From: Excoecaria cochinchinensis
Lineage: Eukaryota; Streptophyta; Magnoliopsida; Malpighiales; Euphorbiaceae
Direction: 5' to 3'
Assembly: GCA_947683425.1 (NCBI GenBank)
Contig: CANTUQ010000073.1
Span: 9,940,001-10,004,000 of the forward strand
Length of the DNA stretch: 64,000 bases
The stretch's first letter is position 1. Each line of letters starts with the position of its first letter. The notes under the pieces are model-generated. The model did no database searches and was not told the DNA's origin. It worked only from the letters and a program-made list of their open reading frames with translations. A program made the translations under genes and the position numbers. Below, piece by piece: positions 1 through 11,472 of the stretch.

Positions 1-184
1 GCGACTCCATGATACCTCAAAGGTGCCTATAGGTGTCGTGAGGCTAGGTGGTTCTTCTCAATGTTCTATTGGAAGGAATACACCCATAATGTGACGCCCA
101 TGATCAAAAGACGCAAACCAATCCCTCGAATCCCAAAGGCAGATTCAACAGCGAGGGCCTTGCTGGGTTCCGGCGCCCGTCACA
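1..184 (+). mobile_element. 3' terminal fragment of a long LTR (Tat/Ogre-like)
   Basis: The first 184 bases align by eye with the last ~185 bases of the LTRs ending at 49302 and 61235. They share a GCGACTCC start, a CCTCAAAGGTGCCTA block, an AATGTTCTATTGG block and the terminal GTCACA. The LTR body lies left of the window. What follows is not a primer-binding site, so this is a solo LTR or the downstream LTR of an element outside the window. Confidence 0.7.
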
Positions 185-1279
185 CCACGCTTCAGGCAGA
201 TAGTGCATAATGCAGAACTTGAGTTAGAGTCCTGGGGGCAAGACGCTGTATAACTCATGGCAAAAGGCATATGCTCGTTGACCGGGGGGCAAAGATGCAC
301 ACAGGACAGTTTTCTCTAAAAGGATTATGGGTCAGAATTCGTAAGCCAAGATGATACTTTTCTAGATCACTGGGGACATCAGATAGTACAAGCAATACCC
401 TCAATGAATCCCTTAACTACCTAGGATGTGGTCTATCCATTTTTGCATCTCACATGCATCTTGCATGTATAATCTTTTGCATATCTCCCTACATAACTTT
501 ACGCGTACATAGCCTTTCATGATGCCCAACATGCATTCACACATGCTTGAACTTTGTATATATTTTGCATATGCAATTGTTCACGCACATTCCGTGTACA
601 TAATTTTTGCATAGATGTAACGCATAATTCTTTGCACATGTTTAGCATGCATATCATAAGCATATCACGTGCATTTAATCCTTTACACGTATAGTTGCAT
701 ACACATAATTTTTGCACATTAATCATTTGTATGTGTTTCATGTATATAGTTTTGTATGTATATTTCACACACATGATTCCATACGCACACACAATATTTT
801 GTATATGTTACTGTGTATATGACTCAGGGGAAAAGGTCCGAATAGACCTCATGCGCAAAGATGATCCAAGAGATGGGTTCAGCTTAATACTGTCGGCCAC
901 TGTATCAGACATAAAATCAGGTGCGTCAGTATAGAGGGGGAATACCCAGAAGAACAAGCCTATTCATGCACACCATACCGGGGGCAATCAGGTAAGTTTC
1001 TCTGTCATAAGATGTACGCTCACACACATCACACAATAAGTGTACAAAAATCCAAATTCAAATGTACAAAGGATACAAATTCTCAAACAAAAACAACAAA
1101 AACAAACAAAAAATGATAGAACAAAAAACAAAAAGAAGAAGATATTTTCAAGGCCTTGAAAATCCAACATACTGTAAAAATTCAAATACATCCAAGATGT
1201 GAAAATCCCAAAAATTTATAAAAATAAAAAAAAAATCATTTTAAGAGACACCAAAGACATTGAAATCTATCCTCCTGCA
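185..1279. other. Noncoding retroelement sequence with degenerate CATGCACAT-type repeats
   Basis: No credible gene is present. From about 430 to 800 the sequence repeats loose 20-25 bp units rich in GCATGCAT, TTTGCACAT and ACATAATT. From about 1080 to 1260 it is A-rich. The ATGCATCTCACRTGCAT wording also occurs at 53405-53440, in front of the 3' tandem repeats of element U, so I read this as the 3' noncoding region of the retroelement (X) whose LTR follows at ~2455. Short open frames on both strands here are chance. Confidence 0.5.
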
Positions 1280-1600
1280 GGCAAGCAACAAAACCTCCAA
1301 TCTAATTTTCCTCTGAGGAGGGTCGAATTTAATTTCCTCTAAGGAGGCTCAAATCAAATTTTCTCTATAGAGGCTCAAATATAATTTTCCTCTAAGGAGG
1401 CTCAAACCTATTTTCCTCTCTGGAGGCTCGAAATCAAAGTCTCTTAGTGAGCATCAAAGTCTCTCAGTGAGCATCTAAGCTTCTCAGTGAGCATCTAAGT
1501 CTCTCAGTGAGCATTTAAGCCCCTCAGTGAGCACAAATTTTCAAAGTCTCCCTATGAGCACAAAGCCCTCTTAAGAGGCACACATGTCTTTTCAACAAGG
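1280..1600 (+). repeat. Short tandem repeats with CCTC-N4-GAGG and CTC-AGT-GAG units
   Basis: Two repeat types follow each other. Units around CCTCTAAGGAGGCTCAAAT occur at about 1310-1430, and units around CTCTCAGTGAGCATCTAAG at about 1440-1560. Both contain a short inverted repeat: CCTC/GAGG with a variable four-base loop (TGAG, TAAG, TCTG), or CTC/GAG around AGT. The block sits in the 3' noncoding part of element X, the same place where elements V and U carry tandem repeats. Confidence 0.7.
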
Positions 1601-1924
1601 AGGATCCGGTTGGAGATGATAAAGGGATCGGTATCTAGTATATCACAGTCGGTATGGGATCTCTAAGAGGATGATATTTGAATTTTGGAAAAAGATGATA
1701 TCCGCACTTTGAAAGTCTAGAAAATGACTCGATGCAATCAAGGGGAAGATGTTCATATTCCACAAATCCTTCTCCAGGGAACAACCAACTGTCATTTAGG
1801 GGGCACCAGTCTGACATCGACCCTAACAGGTATATACTGCCAAAGGTACGCATCTCTTTTATATACCCTGCACATTTGTTTTGCCCCTTTTTGTAGGAAA
1901 AGAGGTTCAGGACAAGCGCCAGCA

Positions 1925-2445
1925 AAGACGACGACGAACGAATCGCAATTGGGTTGCAGTTAGATAACACTACCTCTCACAACAATCAAATACCGTGCAA
2001 GCCGAGACGAGGCCAGTGGGACACATGCGATAGAACAAATTGCAATTGGGTTGTAGTTAGATAACACTACCTCTCACAATAAGCCAACGGGACACATGCG
2101 ATAGAACAAATCGCAATTGGGTTGTAGTTGGATAACACTACCTCTCACAACAAGCCAGTGGGACACATAGAACAAATCGCAATTGGGTTGTAGTTAGATA
2201 ACACTACCTCTCACAACAATCAGATACCGTGCAAGCCGAGATGAGGCCAGCGGGACACATGCGATAGAACAAATTGCAATTGGGTTGTAGTTAGAGAACA
2301 CTACTTCTCACGATATTAAGACACCATACAAGCCGAGACGAGACCAGCGAGGCACATGTGATAGAACATATCGCAATTGGGTTGCAGTTAGATGACACTG
2401 CATCTCACGACAGACAGATATCGTGCAGGCCGAGAGGAGGCCGGT
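1925..2445 (+). repeat. Tandem hairpin repeat array of element X
   Basis: Units of roughly 70-125 bp recur about six times: AATTGCAATTGGGTTGTAG, then TTAGATAACACTACCTCTCAC, then (in the longer units) a GCAAGCCGAGACGAGGCCAG block and a GGGACACATGCGATAGAACA block. Each unit holds a small inverted repeat, GTAGT-8nt-ACTAC. The copy at 2383 has GCAGT-TAGATGAC-ACTGC, changed on both sides of the stem. The same hairpin style and the GAGACGA block are found in the 3' array of element V (15690-16440), so the two families are related. Confidence 0.8.
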
Positions 2446-2454
2446 AAAATGAAG

Positions 2455-4985
2455 GTGGCAAATGAATCGTCAAAGGGTTGCAGTAAAATACACCACGGCT
2501 CGGTAGCAAAGGGTCACCAGCCTAAACACACCTCAAAAGGTGTGAGTTTTTCGGGCGTCAGGAGGAGTTTGTCTTTAGAAAATTTTGTCTTTGCTCCACC
2601 GATGAGGTGTCCGTCTGTCGAGAGGGATGCCTGTCATTCATTCCGAAGGACTACATCCCTCACGCGAGCAGCGCCTGTTGCTCGTATGAGAGGCCCGTCT
2701 CTCGCGGCGAGCGCCGACCGTCGATCTCGTGCGGGAGACCGTCTCTCGCGCTGAGAGACGCCCATCGCTCATGCGAGAGATGCCTGACTCTCGCGAGCGA
2801 CGGTTGTTTCTCGGCACCCGCCTCTCATGGAGTGGTCTGCCTCTCAAAAGACCGAGAGTGCCCCCATGACTGACGACCGTTGGTAATCCACAAACGCTCG
2901 TCGGTCATTGATCTGCTGCAAGATTGGATGGGATTTTCCAAGATTTTCATATCTTTTCAAATATATTTCAAAGATTTTCCAATATTTTCAAATATGTTTT
3001 CAAGATTTCCTATATCTTCCAAATCTTTTCAAATATTTTCAAATCTCTAATTTGATTTTGAGAATATTCTGTAAATCATTTGGATTTAATTCTGATTTCA
3101 GAAATCTTTTTCAAATTTTAAATTCCAAATTTGAATTTATTTGAACGATTTTTCTTAACCTATAAATAGGGGATTGAGGCTCATGATTCGAGGTTAGTAA
3201 TTTTTAGGAAATAGAGAGTTTTCCCATAAAAAGTTCTTGCTTTTATTTTTCATCAAATATTCTACAAATCAAGGCGAATTTGAGGGAATTAGATTAATTT
3301 GTTTCTATCTGATCTAGCCATTTTTAGAATTCATAATTGCTAAAACATCAAGAAAGAAAAATATAATTTATTTTTCTTGATCCGATTTCAAAAAGTACGA
3401 TTTCCAATTTCAAAAAGTACAATTTTTGCAGTCAAAAATTTCCTGAAATTACACATTACGAATCAATTCTTGTAGAATTCAAGGGATAAAAATCATAGGA
3501 CATTCACCTTCGAAGGTAATGTTCCGAGGGTAAACATTCTGGAACAACCACTTTTGCATCTTATCTTTTCATATTGATTTTACACATAAAATCCCATTTT
3601 GTTCAAAATAAAACAGTTTTTCAGTTAATTTTCTTTATTTTCCCGGGCCTGGGAGGACCGACGGGTCGAGGCTCCACCGACGGTCGTCTCTTAGCTGAGT
3701 GATGGGCCGTCGAGGATTTTTTCCTTCACCCGTCGGTCGGCCCAAGGACGCCCGTCGCTCGCGCGACATGGGCCGCCCCTGGGCCTTCCTCCTCCATTTT
3801 CTTCATTTTCTTTCTTTTGTCACTTATTCTTTTCTTTCTTTTCTTTATTTTCATGATAATTTTTCATAGATTCTTTTCCTTATTTTATTATTCATGTTTA
3901 TTTTATTTTAATTATTGCATTAACATGATTTTTGCTTTTGTGAGTTTTATTGCCTTTTTATGGGATTTGGGGTATTAAAAATGGAGGACTTTGCGATGAT
4001 CTGAGGACATTAATCGGGTTTATTTCTCTATCCCATTTCCTCTTATTTCAATTTTCATGTACCATTTATTATAAATATTATTTTACTCCGCTAACATGGA
4101 AATGGCTAAATATTTGTATTAATTAAGTTGGAGTTTTTCTAATAAAATGGGACCAATGTCCTAATTTTTCCTATTAAAATAAAATTGTCACTTTAAAATT
4201 ATTTTTTTGAATATGCATGCGAGGACCAATGTCCTCATCCCTAATAAATGCCTCGTTTTCTGTATGATTACAAGTCATTTACAATGGGGGTTGTATTCCG
4301 CCCCTAGTTTTATTATAATTTATTGGATTTTCGTTTATTCTATTTTAATCTTGCTTCTATTTACCGCTTTCATTTTTTGCTTTTATTACGTGAATGATCT
4401 GTGTTTTAATTAATGCATTAAATTGTATGAGAAAGGGAATGAAATCTTAAATTCAAAACTCAATTATAACTTAATCAAGGTATGAATAAATGGTAAGTCC
4501 TGAACCTTCTTTGGTCTTAGGCTCAATGAGGTTAGAGGACCATCTCAATGTCCTATTGTGGTGGGGTCTCCAAAATATCTCTTGTTGCCCAAAATAGGCC
4601 TAATTTGTATGGTCTTATGCTTTACGAGATTAGATGATTTTTTCAGTGTTTTATTGGAAAGAGGTGTCCAAAATATCTCTGACTTGCCCAAAATAGACGT
4701 ATATGCATCGTCTTAGGTTTCAGGAGATTAGATGATCCTCCCAATGTTCTATTGGAAGGAGGTGTCCAAAATATCTCTGATTGCCCAAAATAGACACACA
4801 TGCGTTGTCTTAGGCTCAGTGAGGCTAGATGACCTTTCCCAACGTTCTATTGGGTGGCGACTCCAAAATACCTCCTTGTTAGCCAAAATAGATGCCCTTG
4901 TAAATCTCTTACAAGTTCCATGAACCTCTCTCGAATGCCCTAAAAGCGGGTCATTCGGGGTGGTCGGGGTTCGGCGCGCGTCACA
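2455..4985 (+). mobile_element. LTR of Tat-like element X (5' edge blurred)
   Basis: The sequence has the LTR order seen in elements V and U: a GC-rich inverted-repeat block (2600-2890), a TATA box (3161), a donor-like GAGGGTAAACATTC (~3528), a second GC-rich block (3650-3780), three hairpins at 4150-4304, an LTR-internal TGGCGACTCC (4855-4864) and the terminal GGCGCGCGTCACA at 4985. The usual first bases (TGTARRCACC) and a polypurine tract are not visible before it, so the start appears deleted and ~2455 is an estimate. Directly after 4985 the integrase frame of element Y continues, so X inserted into Y. Confidence 0.7.
3161..3168 (+). promoter_or_regulatory. TATA box of the X LTR promoter
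   Basis: TATAAATA lies about 270 bp after the GC-rich inverted-repeat block, at the position where the V LTRs have TATAAAA. The start site would be about 30 bp downstream. This is a motif match only. Confidence 0.55.
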
Positions 4986-7482
4986 GATGACTCCGATCAT
5001 TCGTTACCAGAAAGATCATCATAAAATCGCTTAATTACTCCATAATTGGGGATGATTCATGCAAGAAAGCATTCAACCTTCCTTGGCTTCAATGTTTCTC
5101 GAAAGAAGATAGAGATTACATCATAAGAGAAAGTCGTGAAGGGATTTGTGGTGCCCATGAAGCCAGGAGAGCAATAGCAACGAAGGTCCTTCAAACTGGT
5201 TATTTTTGGCCAAACATTTTGAAAGATGCTCAAGAAAGGGTTAAAAAATTCCAACAGTGCTAGATCCATGGTAGAATCATCAGGCAGCCCGTGTCTGAAT
5301 AGCAGTCGATTGGAGTTTCTTGGCCATTCGATCAATGGGGATTGGACATCCTAGGTCCATTCCCACAAGGGAAACGACAAATGAAAGTTTTGGTTGTAGC
5401 TATTGGCCAGTTTTCCAAGTGGATAGAAGTCGAACCATTTGCCATTATAACAGTCGAGAGGTTAAAGAATTTTGTATAGAAGGAAGTTATATGTAGATAT
5501 GGCCTTCCCAAATTCTTCATCACCGATAATGGCAAGCAATTTGATATCGCAGTCTTTAGATCCTTTTGCATCGACCAAAAAATCCATTTGATTAAAGAAA
5601 GGTTAGGGGATGGTAAAGGCAATTATACTGAAGAACTACTGAACATTCTACGGTCCTATCAAAGTCACCAAGAGCCAGAACTCTGCATACACCTTTGTCT
5701 TTGGTCTATGGATCTAAGGCAGTCATACTCGTAGAGATCAGGATACCTTCCTATCTTTTAAGTTTCTATTCTGATCATGAAAATGAATCAGAAAGAAGAC
5801 AGGATCTTAATTTGGTTGAAGAAAGAAGGGAGGATGCTTATGTAAAGATTGCGACTTACAAATAGAGAATAGGTAGGTACTACAATAACAAAGTAAGGCC
5901 AAGATCCTTTAGCAAAGGAGATTTGGTCCTCAGGAAAACCGATATAGGATCGAGAAATATAGGGGTTGTGTGACGCACGCCGAACCCCGGGTCGCCCAGA
6001 ATGCCCGCCTTTAGGGCGATCGAGAGAGGTTCATAAAACTTGTAAGAAATTACAAGTGCATCCATTTTGGGCAACAAGGAGGTTTCTTAGAGTCGCCACC
6101 TGATAGAACATTGGGAAAGGTTGTCTAGCCTCAGTGAGCTTAAGACAGCGTTGCTATGTCCATTTTGGGCAAGCCAGAGGGGTCTTGGAGGTCCCATCCT
6201 TAGAACAATAGATTGGCCCTCTCGCCTCGTGGAGCCTAGGACTATGCAAGTTAAAGCCATTTTACAGGACACAAGAGGTGTCTTGGAAGTCCCATTCCAA
6301 TGGAACATTGGAATGGTCCTCTCGCCTCGTTGAGCCCAAAGACCAGAGAAGGTTCGGGACTTCCCATTTATTCATACCTTGATTAAGTTTATAATTGAGT
6401 TTTGAATTTAGCGTTTCATCCCATTTCTCATTCAATTTAATGCAGTTAAATTAAAGCGCAGATTGTCCATTCAGGGAAAGCGGTAAATAAAGTAAATGAA
6501 AGCAAAATAAATTACAAAAAACTAGGGGCAGAATACAACCCCATTTGTAAATAAAATACAACTCATACATAAATCCGATTATTTATTAAAAATGAGGACA
6601 TTGGTCCTCTCATGCATAATTAAAGAAAATAATTTTTAAAGTGGCAATTTATTTTGGATGAAAAACCTAGGACATTGGTCCACTTTTTATTTAGAAAAAA
6701 AATCAAATTAATTAATATAAATATTTTTGTGATTTTTTAATTAACGTGTATAAAAATAAAATTAAAAAAACTTATTACAAATTACATGATAAAACAAACG
6801 AAACAAAAATAATGAAAAAATAATAAAAAATGAACAACATCCAAATGGTATCTTCAAGTCTCCATGGCCTCCCACTTGGCAAAAACTCACACATAAAAAT
6901 GAGTATTGGAAATAAAAACACAAAAAATGAAGTTAGCAATAAAAAATGAATTAAACATATAACATGAAAATAATTAAAATAAGGCAAACAAAAGCGCATC
7001 ATATGTATGACCAGCTAACTAAAATGACATAATAAAAATATGCAATTTGACAAATTAACAAATCAACATACATAAAAAATATAACATAAAAATAATAAAA
7101 CTCAACATGCATAAACAAGCATAAAATAATAATTATAAGATTCAACATGCAAAAAAATATAAGAAAATAAACATAAAATTCATCTTGTATAAAGACACAA
7201 AATAATAGCATTAACATCCAACATACATAAAAACCAAGAGTAATAATAAAAATCAGTATGCATAAGAAATATAAATAATAATATTAATAATAATAATGAT
7301 ACTAGTACCAAATAATAGCAATAAACAAGGATAATAAAAATAATAATAATAAAACTAGCAATTGCAACTATAATAATAATAATAATAAATACAATGAAAT
7401 CAAAGAATATGAACAACCCAAGTTAAGCATGCAAGAATAAAATAACATATGGCAAACTAATAAAACATGTTAAAACATGGCA

Positions 7483-7530
<48 letters not shown>

Positions 7531-8765
7531 CACAAAAAAACTAATAATCAAGTGAAGACAATAGACATAAAAAATAATAACATGCATAATGACATGAACA
7601 ATTAAATAAGAACATATAAATAAGAAGAAACTGATAAAATTAATAGAATTTACATGATAAAAAGTCTAGAAGAATTTACAAAACCAAAAAACGATCTAAA
7701 GAATTTACATGTTAACCAATTAATTGGAAATAAAAATTGAATTAAAATTGGAGCCAAGAATAATTACCCTCAAAATTAACTTGATGAAATGAAGGTAAGG
7801 AGATCCAATTCCTTGTCTTGATTTGAAGAATATGACTAGAAAAATAAAATGTTAAAAATGAATTTTTACTCAATAACAAACAATTGATTTATTTGTCTTA
7901 AGATAAAAATTGTTAATTGAAAAGAAGAAAGTCACCAAGAACAAAAATTATTATTTTTTGCCTTGATAATTTTGTTAGAAAAATTCTTCAGAAAATTTGA
8001 GAGAATTTGCTTTTTAGAGAAGAAAGAAGAAGATAATTTTTCTAAAGAAAATCCCCCCAAATTCCCACTTTAAAAATCATTATATACATAAAAAAAATCC
8101 AAAGAAAATCAGATTTTTATTAAATTGAATTAAATCAATTTAATTTCAATAATCACAAAAAACTCATGAATTTGAAGGGTTTGGAAAATAAAAGGTTTTA
8201 GCATTGAATTCTAAAAAAAAAAAGTGAAGAAAAATCAATTTTTGGGGCCAAAATGGCCAAAAAACGGAAAAAAAATGAAATTGGCCGAACAGGGGGCGAG
8301 AGATGCCCATCGGCGCGCCCGACGGGCGTCTCCCACGCGTAACAGTGTGCGAGCGCGCCCAGCGCTGCCGCAGCCCGACATTCGCGCAAACTTATTTTTT
8401 TTTAAATTTTCACTAAAATAATATAATTTCAAAACATACCCTTTTTGTCTCAAAATAATTTTTAAAACATTTTTAAAATATATTTTTATTCATTCCTAAC
8501 AAATCAAAACGACAAGGAAATTATCACTTCCAACTTTCATTCTTTTTGCCTATAAATCGGCACACTTAATTTCATCACTGGGTAATCCTGATCAAGGCTA
8601 CTCGGAGCTCGGTGTCTACAAGTTGGGAAACTCATGCCCAACTGGGAGGAACCTTATGAAATTTCGAAGGTCCTAGGCAAAAGCACTTACAAACTCAGGA
8701 ACCCGGATGGGTTGGATGTTCTAAGATCATGGAATGCTGAAGTCTTGAAGAAATATATGGTATAA
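4986..8765 (+). pseudogene. Tat/Ogre-lineage Ty3-gypsy integrase (element Y), split by a solo LTR
   Basis: Translation of 4990-5968 gives a Tat-type integrase: the zinc-binding region (ICGAHEARRA, then TGYFWPNILKDA), the core around WGLDILGPFP with the first catalytic Asp, and YGLPKFFITDNG with the second. The third acidic region is hard to place because the frame is damaged near 5600-5660. The C-terminal part resumes after the solo LTR at 8621 with GKLMPNWEEPYEISKVLGKS and ends near 8765 (WNAEVLKKYM). In-frame stops occur at about 5262, 5297, 5477 and 5731. The upstream RT and RNase H are absent because element X sits at 4985. Nonfunctional remnant, older than both insertions. Confidence 0.85.
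5969..8620 (-). mobile_element. Solo LTR inverted inside integrase, TSD GGTTG/AGTTG
   Basis: Read on the minus strand it starts TGTAGACACCGAGCTCCG (8620 leftward) and ends GCGTGCGTCACA (5969). Start, middle and end match the LTRs of X, V and U. The flanks are GGTTG (5964-5968) and AGTTG (8621-8625), a 5-bp TSD with one change, and the integrase frame rejoins exactly when the insert is removed. Length is 2652 bp. The inside is AT-rich (6780-7760) with an (AAT)n run at about 7485-7531, and a GC-rich palindromic patch lies at 8280-8385. There is no coding sequence, so it is the product of LTR-LTR recombination. Confidence 0.85.
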
Positions 8766-8836
8766 TATACCACTATGAATTGTAACACTTTAATTTCCCA
8801 ATTGGTCAATAAATATCTGCAATATCTTATCTTCCC

Positions 8837-9015
8837 GATCGAAAATGATCGATGAATACAATTTCGATCGAAGTTTTCTCGATTGAAGCAGTTTATTGTA
8901 ATATTGAGCAAAACAGTCAAACGATCGATTTTACTCTCATTTCAAATTATAAACGATCGATTTCACTCTCATTTCAAACTATAAACGATCGATCTTACTT
9001 TCGTTTTGAGCTATA
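8837..9015 (+). repeat. CGATCG-rich repeat downstream of integrase
   Basis: CGATCGA-type words occur about seven times in 180 bp. Three consecutive units of about 32 bp (8917-9014) read ACGATCGATTT, then ACTCTCATTTCAAA, then TATAA, with small changes. The block sits between the end of integrase and the antisense gene of element Y. CGATCG is self-complementary, so each unit is a short palindrome. No function is assigned. Confidence 0.65.
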
Positions 9016-9177
9016 TTATTAAATGATCAAGCTTTAGGTCTGACTACTAAAATATGCAAGATATCTAACTGATATAGCAAAAAATGTAAGAACGTAAAGT
9101 TGACATTGGATAAAACGAAAAAGTTGTCTTTTAAAGGAATTTCAAATTACAAAAAAAATAATAATGAAAAATCAAAA

Positions 9178-9717
9178 CTATTCTACATGCCCTTCTCCTC
9201 CAGCACCACTACCATCACCCCCGATTGGTGGACTGTCGGCATCATCCTCATGAGGAACCTCAGGCCAGCCTGTCAGATCATGTAACCATGCGGAGTCCTC
9301 GCTTGGATAACGTTGTTCGAAAGCAAGCGATACCCGAGAGATAAGGTCATCCTGAACTCTAACCATTTGGTCCATAAACAAACCTTTCTACACCTCCAGC
9401 TCCTCCTGATGCGAACGATGAAGAAGATCCAATCGGGCCTCGAAATTTTCATTTATAGATTCCAAAGAAGCAACCTTAGTCCTTAGCTGTTCAACTTGAG
9501 CAGAAAGGTCTGCCTCCTTTTTGGAGTGCTGCGATCGGATCGATTGAAGTTCGGCTTGGTGCTCTGCTTTAAGCATTTCACACTCCTTTCTTAACACCTC
9601 AATCTCTAACTGCAACTGATTGTCTGATTGCATCTTTTGAGAAAGTTTCTTGTCATAGCGCGAGTTCTCCCCATAAAGGCGCATAACCCTTTGGGTAGCC
9701 TATAAAAACAAATAAAC

Positions 9718-9782
<65 letters not shown>

Positions 9783-9925
9783 CTATAAAATAGGGAAGAA
9801 GAAAAAGAGCTTACAGAAGCAATGCAGCAAAAATACTCGTTGAATTCCTCAACTGGCGGTTTGATCGATCCCATATTTTCCATGTCCTTTTCAAACATAA
9901 AAACTGAATAGGCAAAGTTGAGCAC
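9178..9925 (-). pseudogene. Antisense two-exon gene of element Y (coiled-coil protein), 5'-truncated
   Basis: On the minus strand, exon A (about 9925 to 9815) ends in phase 0 at a GTAAGC donor (9814-9809). The next exon starts at 9699 after TTTTTATAG and keeps the frame. It encodes a strongly charged heptad-type coiled coil (9684-9391), then an acidic Gly-rich tail to 9178. One in-frame TAG (9390-9388) breaks it. The intron holds a long (AT)n run. The frame continues upstream of exon A until it is cut at 9978 by repeat Z. Antisense ORFs between pol and the 3' LTR are known in Tat-lineage elements such as Grande and Retand, and V has one in the same place (25970-27291). I do not recognise a specific family for this protein. 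Confidence 0.6.
9720..9781. repeat. (AT)n microsatellite in the antisense-gene intron
   Basis: About 30 uninterrupted AT dinucleotides lie between the acceptor (9700) and donor (9809) of the Y antisense gene. The length is prone to change and to assembly error. Confidence 0.9.
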
Positions 9926-9977
9926 TCGCCCATCTTGAAAAAAAATAATCCCTTATGAGCTTTTGAGATAGGAAATC

Positions 9978-10203
9978 TGTAGCGCCCTTATACCCTTCTA
10001 CTTTACGTATGTTATGTTCATATATACTATTATCCCGATTTATACGATCATTGCACATTGACAGTATGGCATGTATGCGAAAATTTTTCGTTTCTTATAT
10101 TAATTCAGTACTTTGATTAATACTAATCCATTTAATTTCTTTATTTGAACTGCTTAGTTGTTTATATTCATAACCATTTCATTTATACTAGCCGTTGACC
10201 TAT
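9978..10203. mobile_element. Left end of LTR-like repeat Z
   Basis: The Y antisense gene stops matching at 9977 and TGTAGCGCCCTTATACCC begins, which looks like an LTR start (compare TGTAACACCCC of element W). The last five bases before it are AAATC. The piece is interrupted after 226 bp by W; Z resumes at 35204, supported by the perfect CCTAT duplication around W. No matching right end with AAATC was found, so Z's full extent is unknown. Confidence 0.5.
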
Positions 10204-11472
10204 TGTAACACCCCAATACCCCCGGGAAGGAATATCGGGTTGCTACACGCAAACACACAAACGCATACATACATATAAACTCAAAAGTGGAAGCAATATT
10301 TTAAATAATTAGAATATCTTAGGCCAAACATACATCTCTGATAATATATAAACTATACCTATACAAAAGCTTTATACTTATTACATATTCCTTTTCGGTA
10401 CATATACAAAACAGTTAAGATTTACACTATGATACTATACTTTTTATATACATAATGATGTTACTGAAAACATAAAAAGGAAACTCTATCTAATATAAAA
10501 AGATCTTCATCAAGCTCATATTGACCAAGACTCACAGATGCAAACTCTCTAATCGCGTCTTGAAAACCTACACGGGAAAACACCCGTGCTAAGTGATAAC
10601 GCTTAGTGGGGATAAACAGAAACAATAGACTTCGATTGAAGTTATAGATATATCAAAGGCATATCGATAGTCATGTCATATAAAAATAGTCATATACACA
10701 ACCTTGTAAGAAAATACCATCATTCTTCAACCCATTCATATGCAAAAATCCATATATGGAAAACAATATCGGTAACATGCCATACAATATTCATATACAT
10801 CTACAAGTCTCTACTACACCTCTTGTACACTACAAAATATACATTAGCCTAAATTCTCAATATGGTGGATACAGGTACTGTGGATACTATGTAAACTCTA
10901 GAGAACTAACTCAATAGCGTTGAACACCCAAGGTATTCATCAAGTAGACACAACTAAGGTTACTGTAGGAGCCGCCTCTATTCCTTTATAAGCATGCTTA
11001 TCTATCCACTACTATGACCATTTAGGCTTAGCATAAAGACTCTATATACTATACCAAATGCATTATAATAACTCAAGCATTATATAACAATCAATATCAC
11101 ATGGCATGTCGTGTTCAACACTTAAAAAAAGCATGAATACACTTAGTTCCATTCTTAACCTCTTATGCTATGTCATTATTTACCTAGATAACTAATCTTA
11201 TAATCTTTTTATAAACCTAAACATGTATGGTATAGACCTCAAAAATGCTTCGGTGTAATACGGGTTCAATTTGGGAAGAAAAAACACATAAAAATATACA
11301 AATTAGTTGAGGGTAAAGGGGGGAATTGATTTATGCCAACCATGGGCTCTAAATCAAGAAGAAAATCACTCTTATGACCTATTCTATCACGCTCACGACC
11401 CCTGTTGCGCTCGCGACAGAAGGCTCTAACAGGAACTTCACAAGACTGCTTTTTACCTCAAAATTGTATTGC

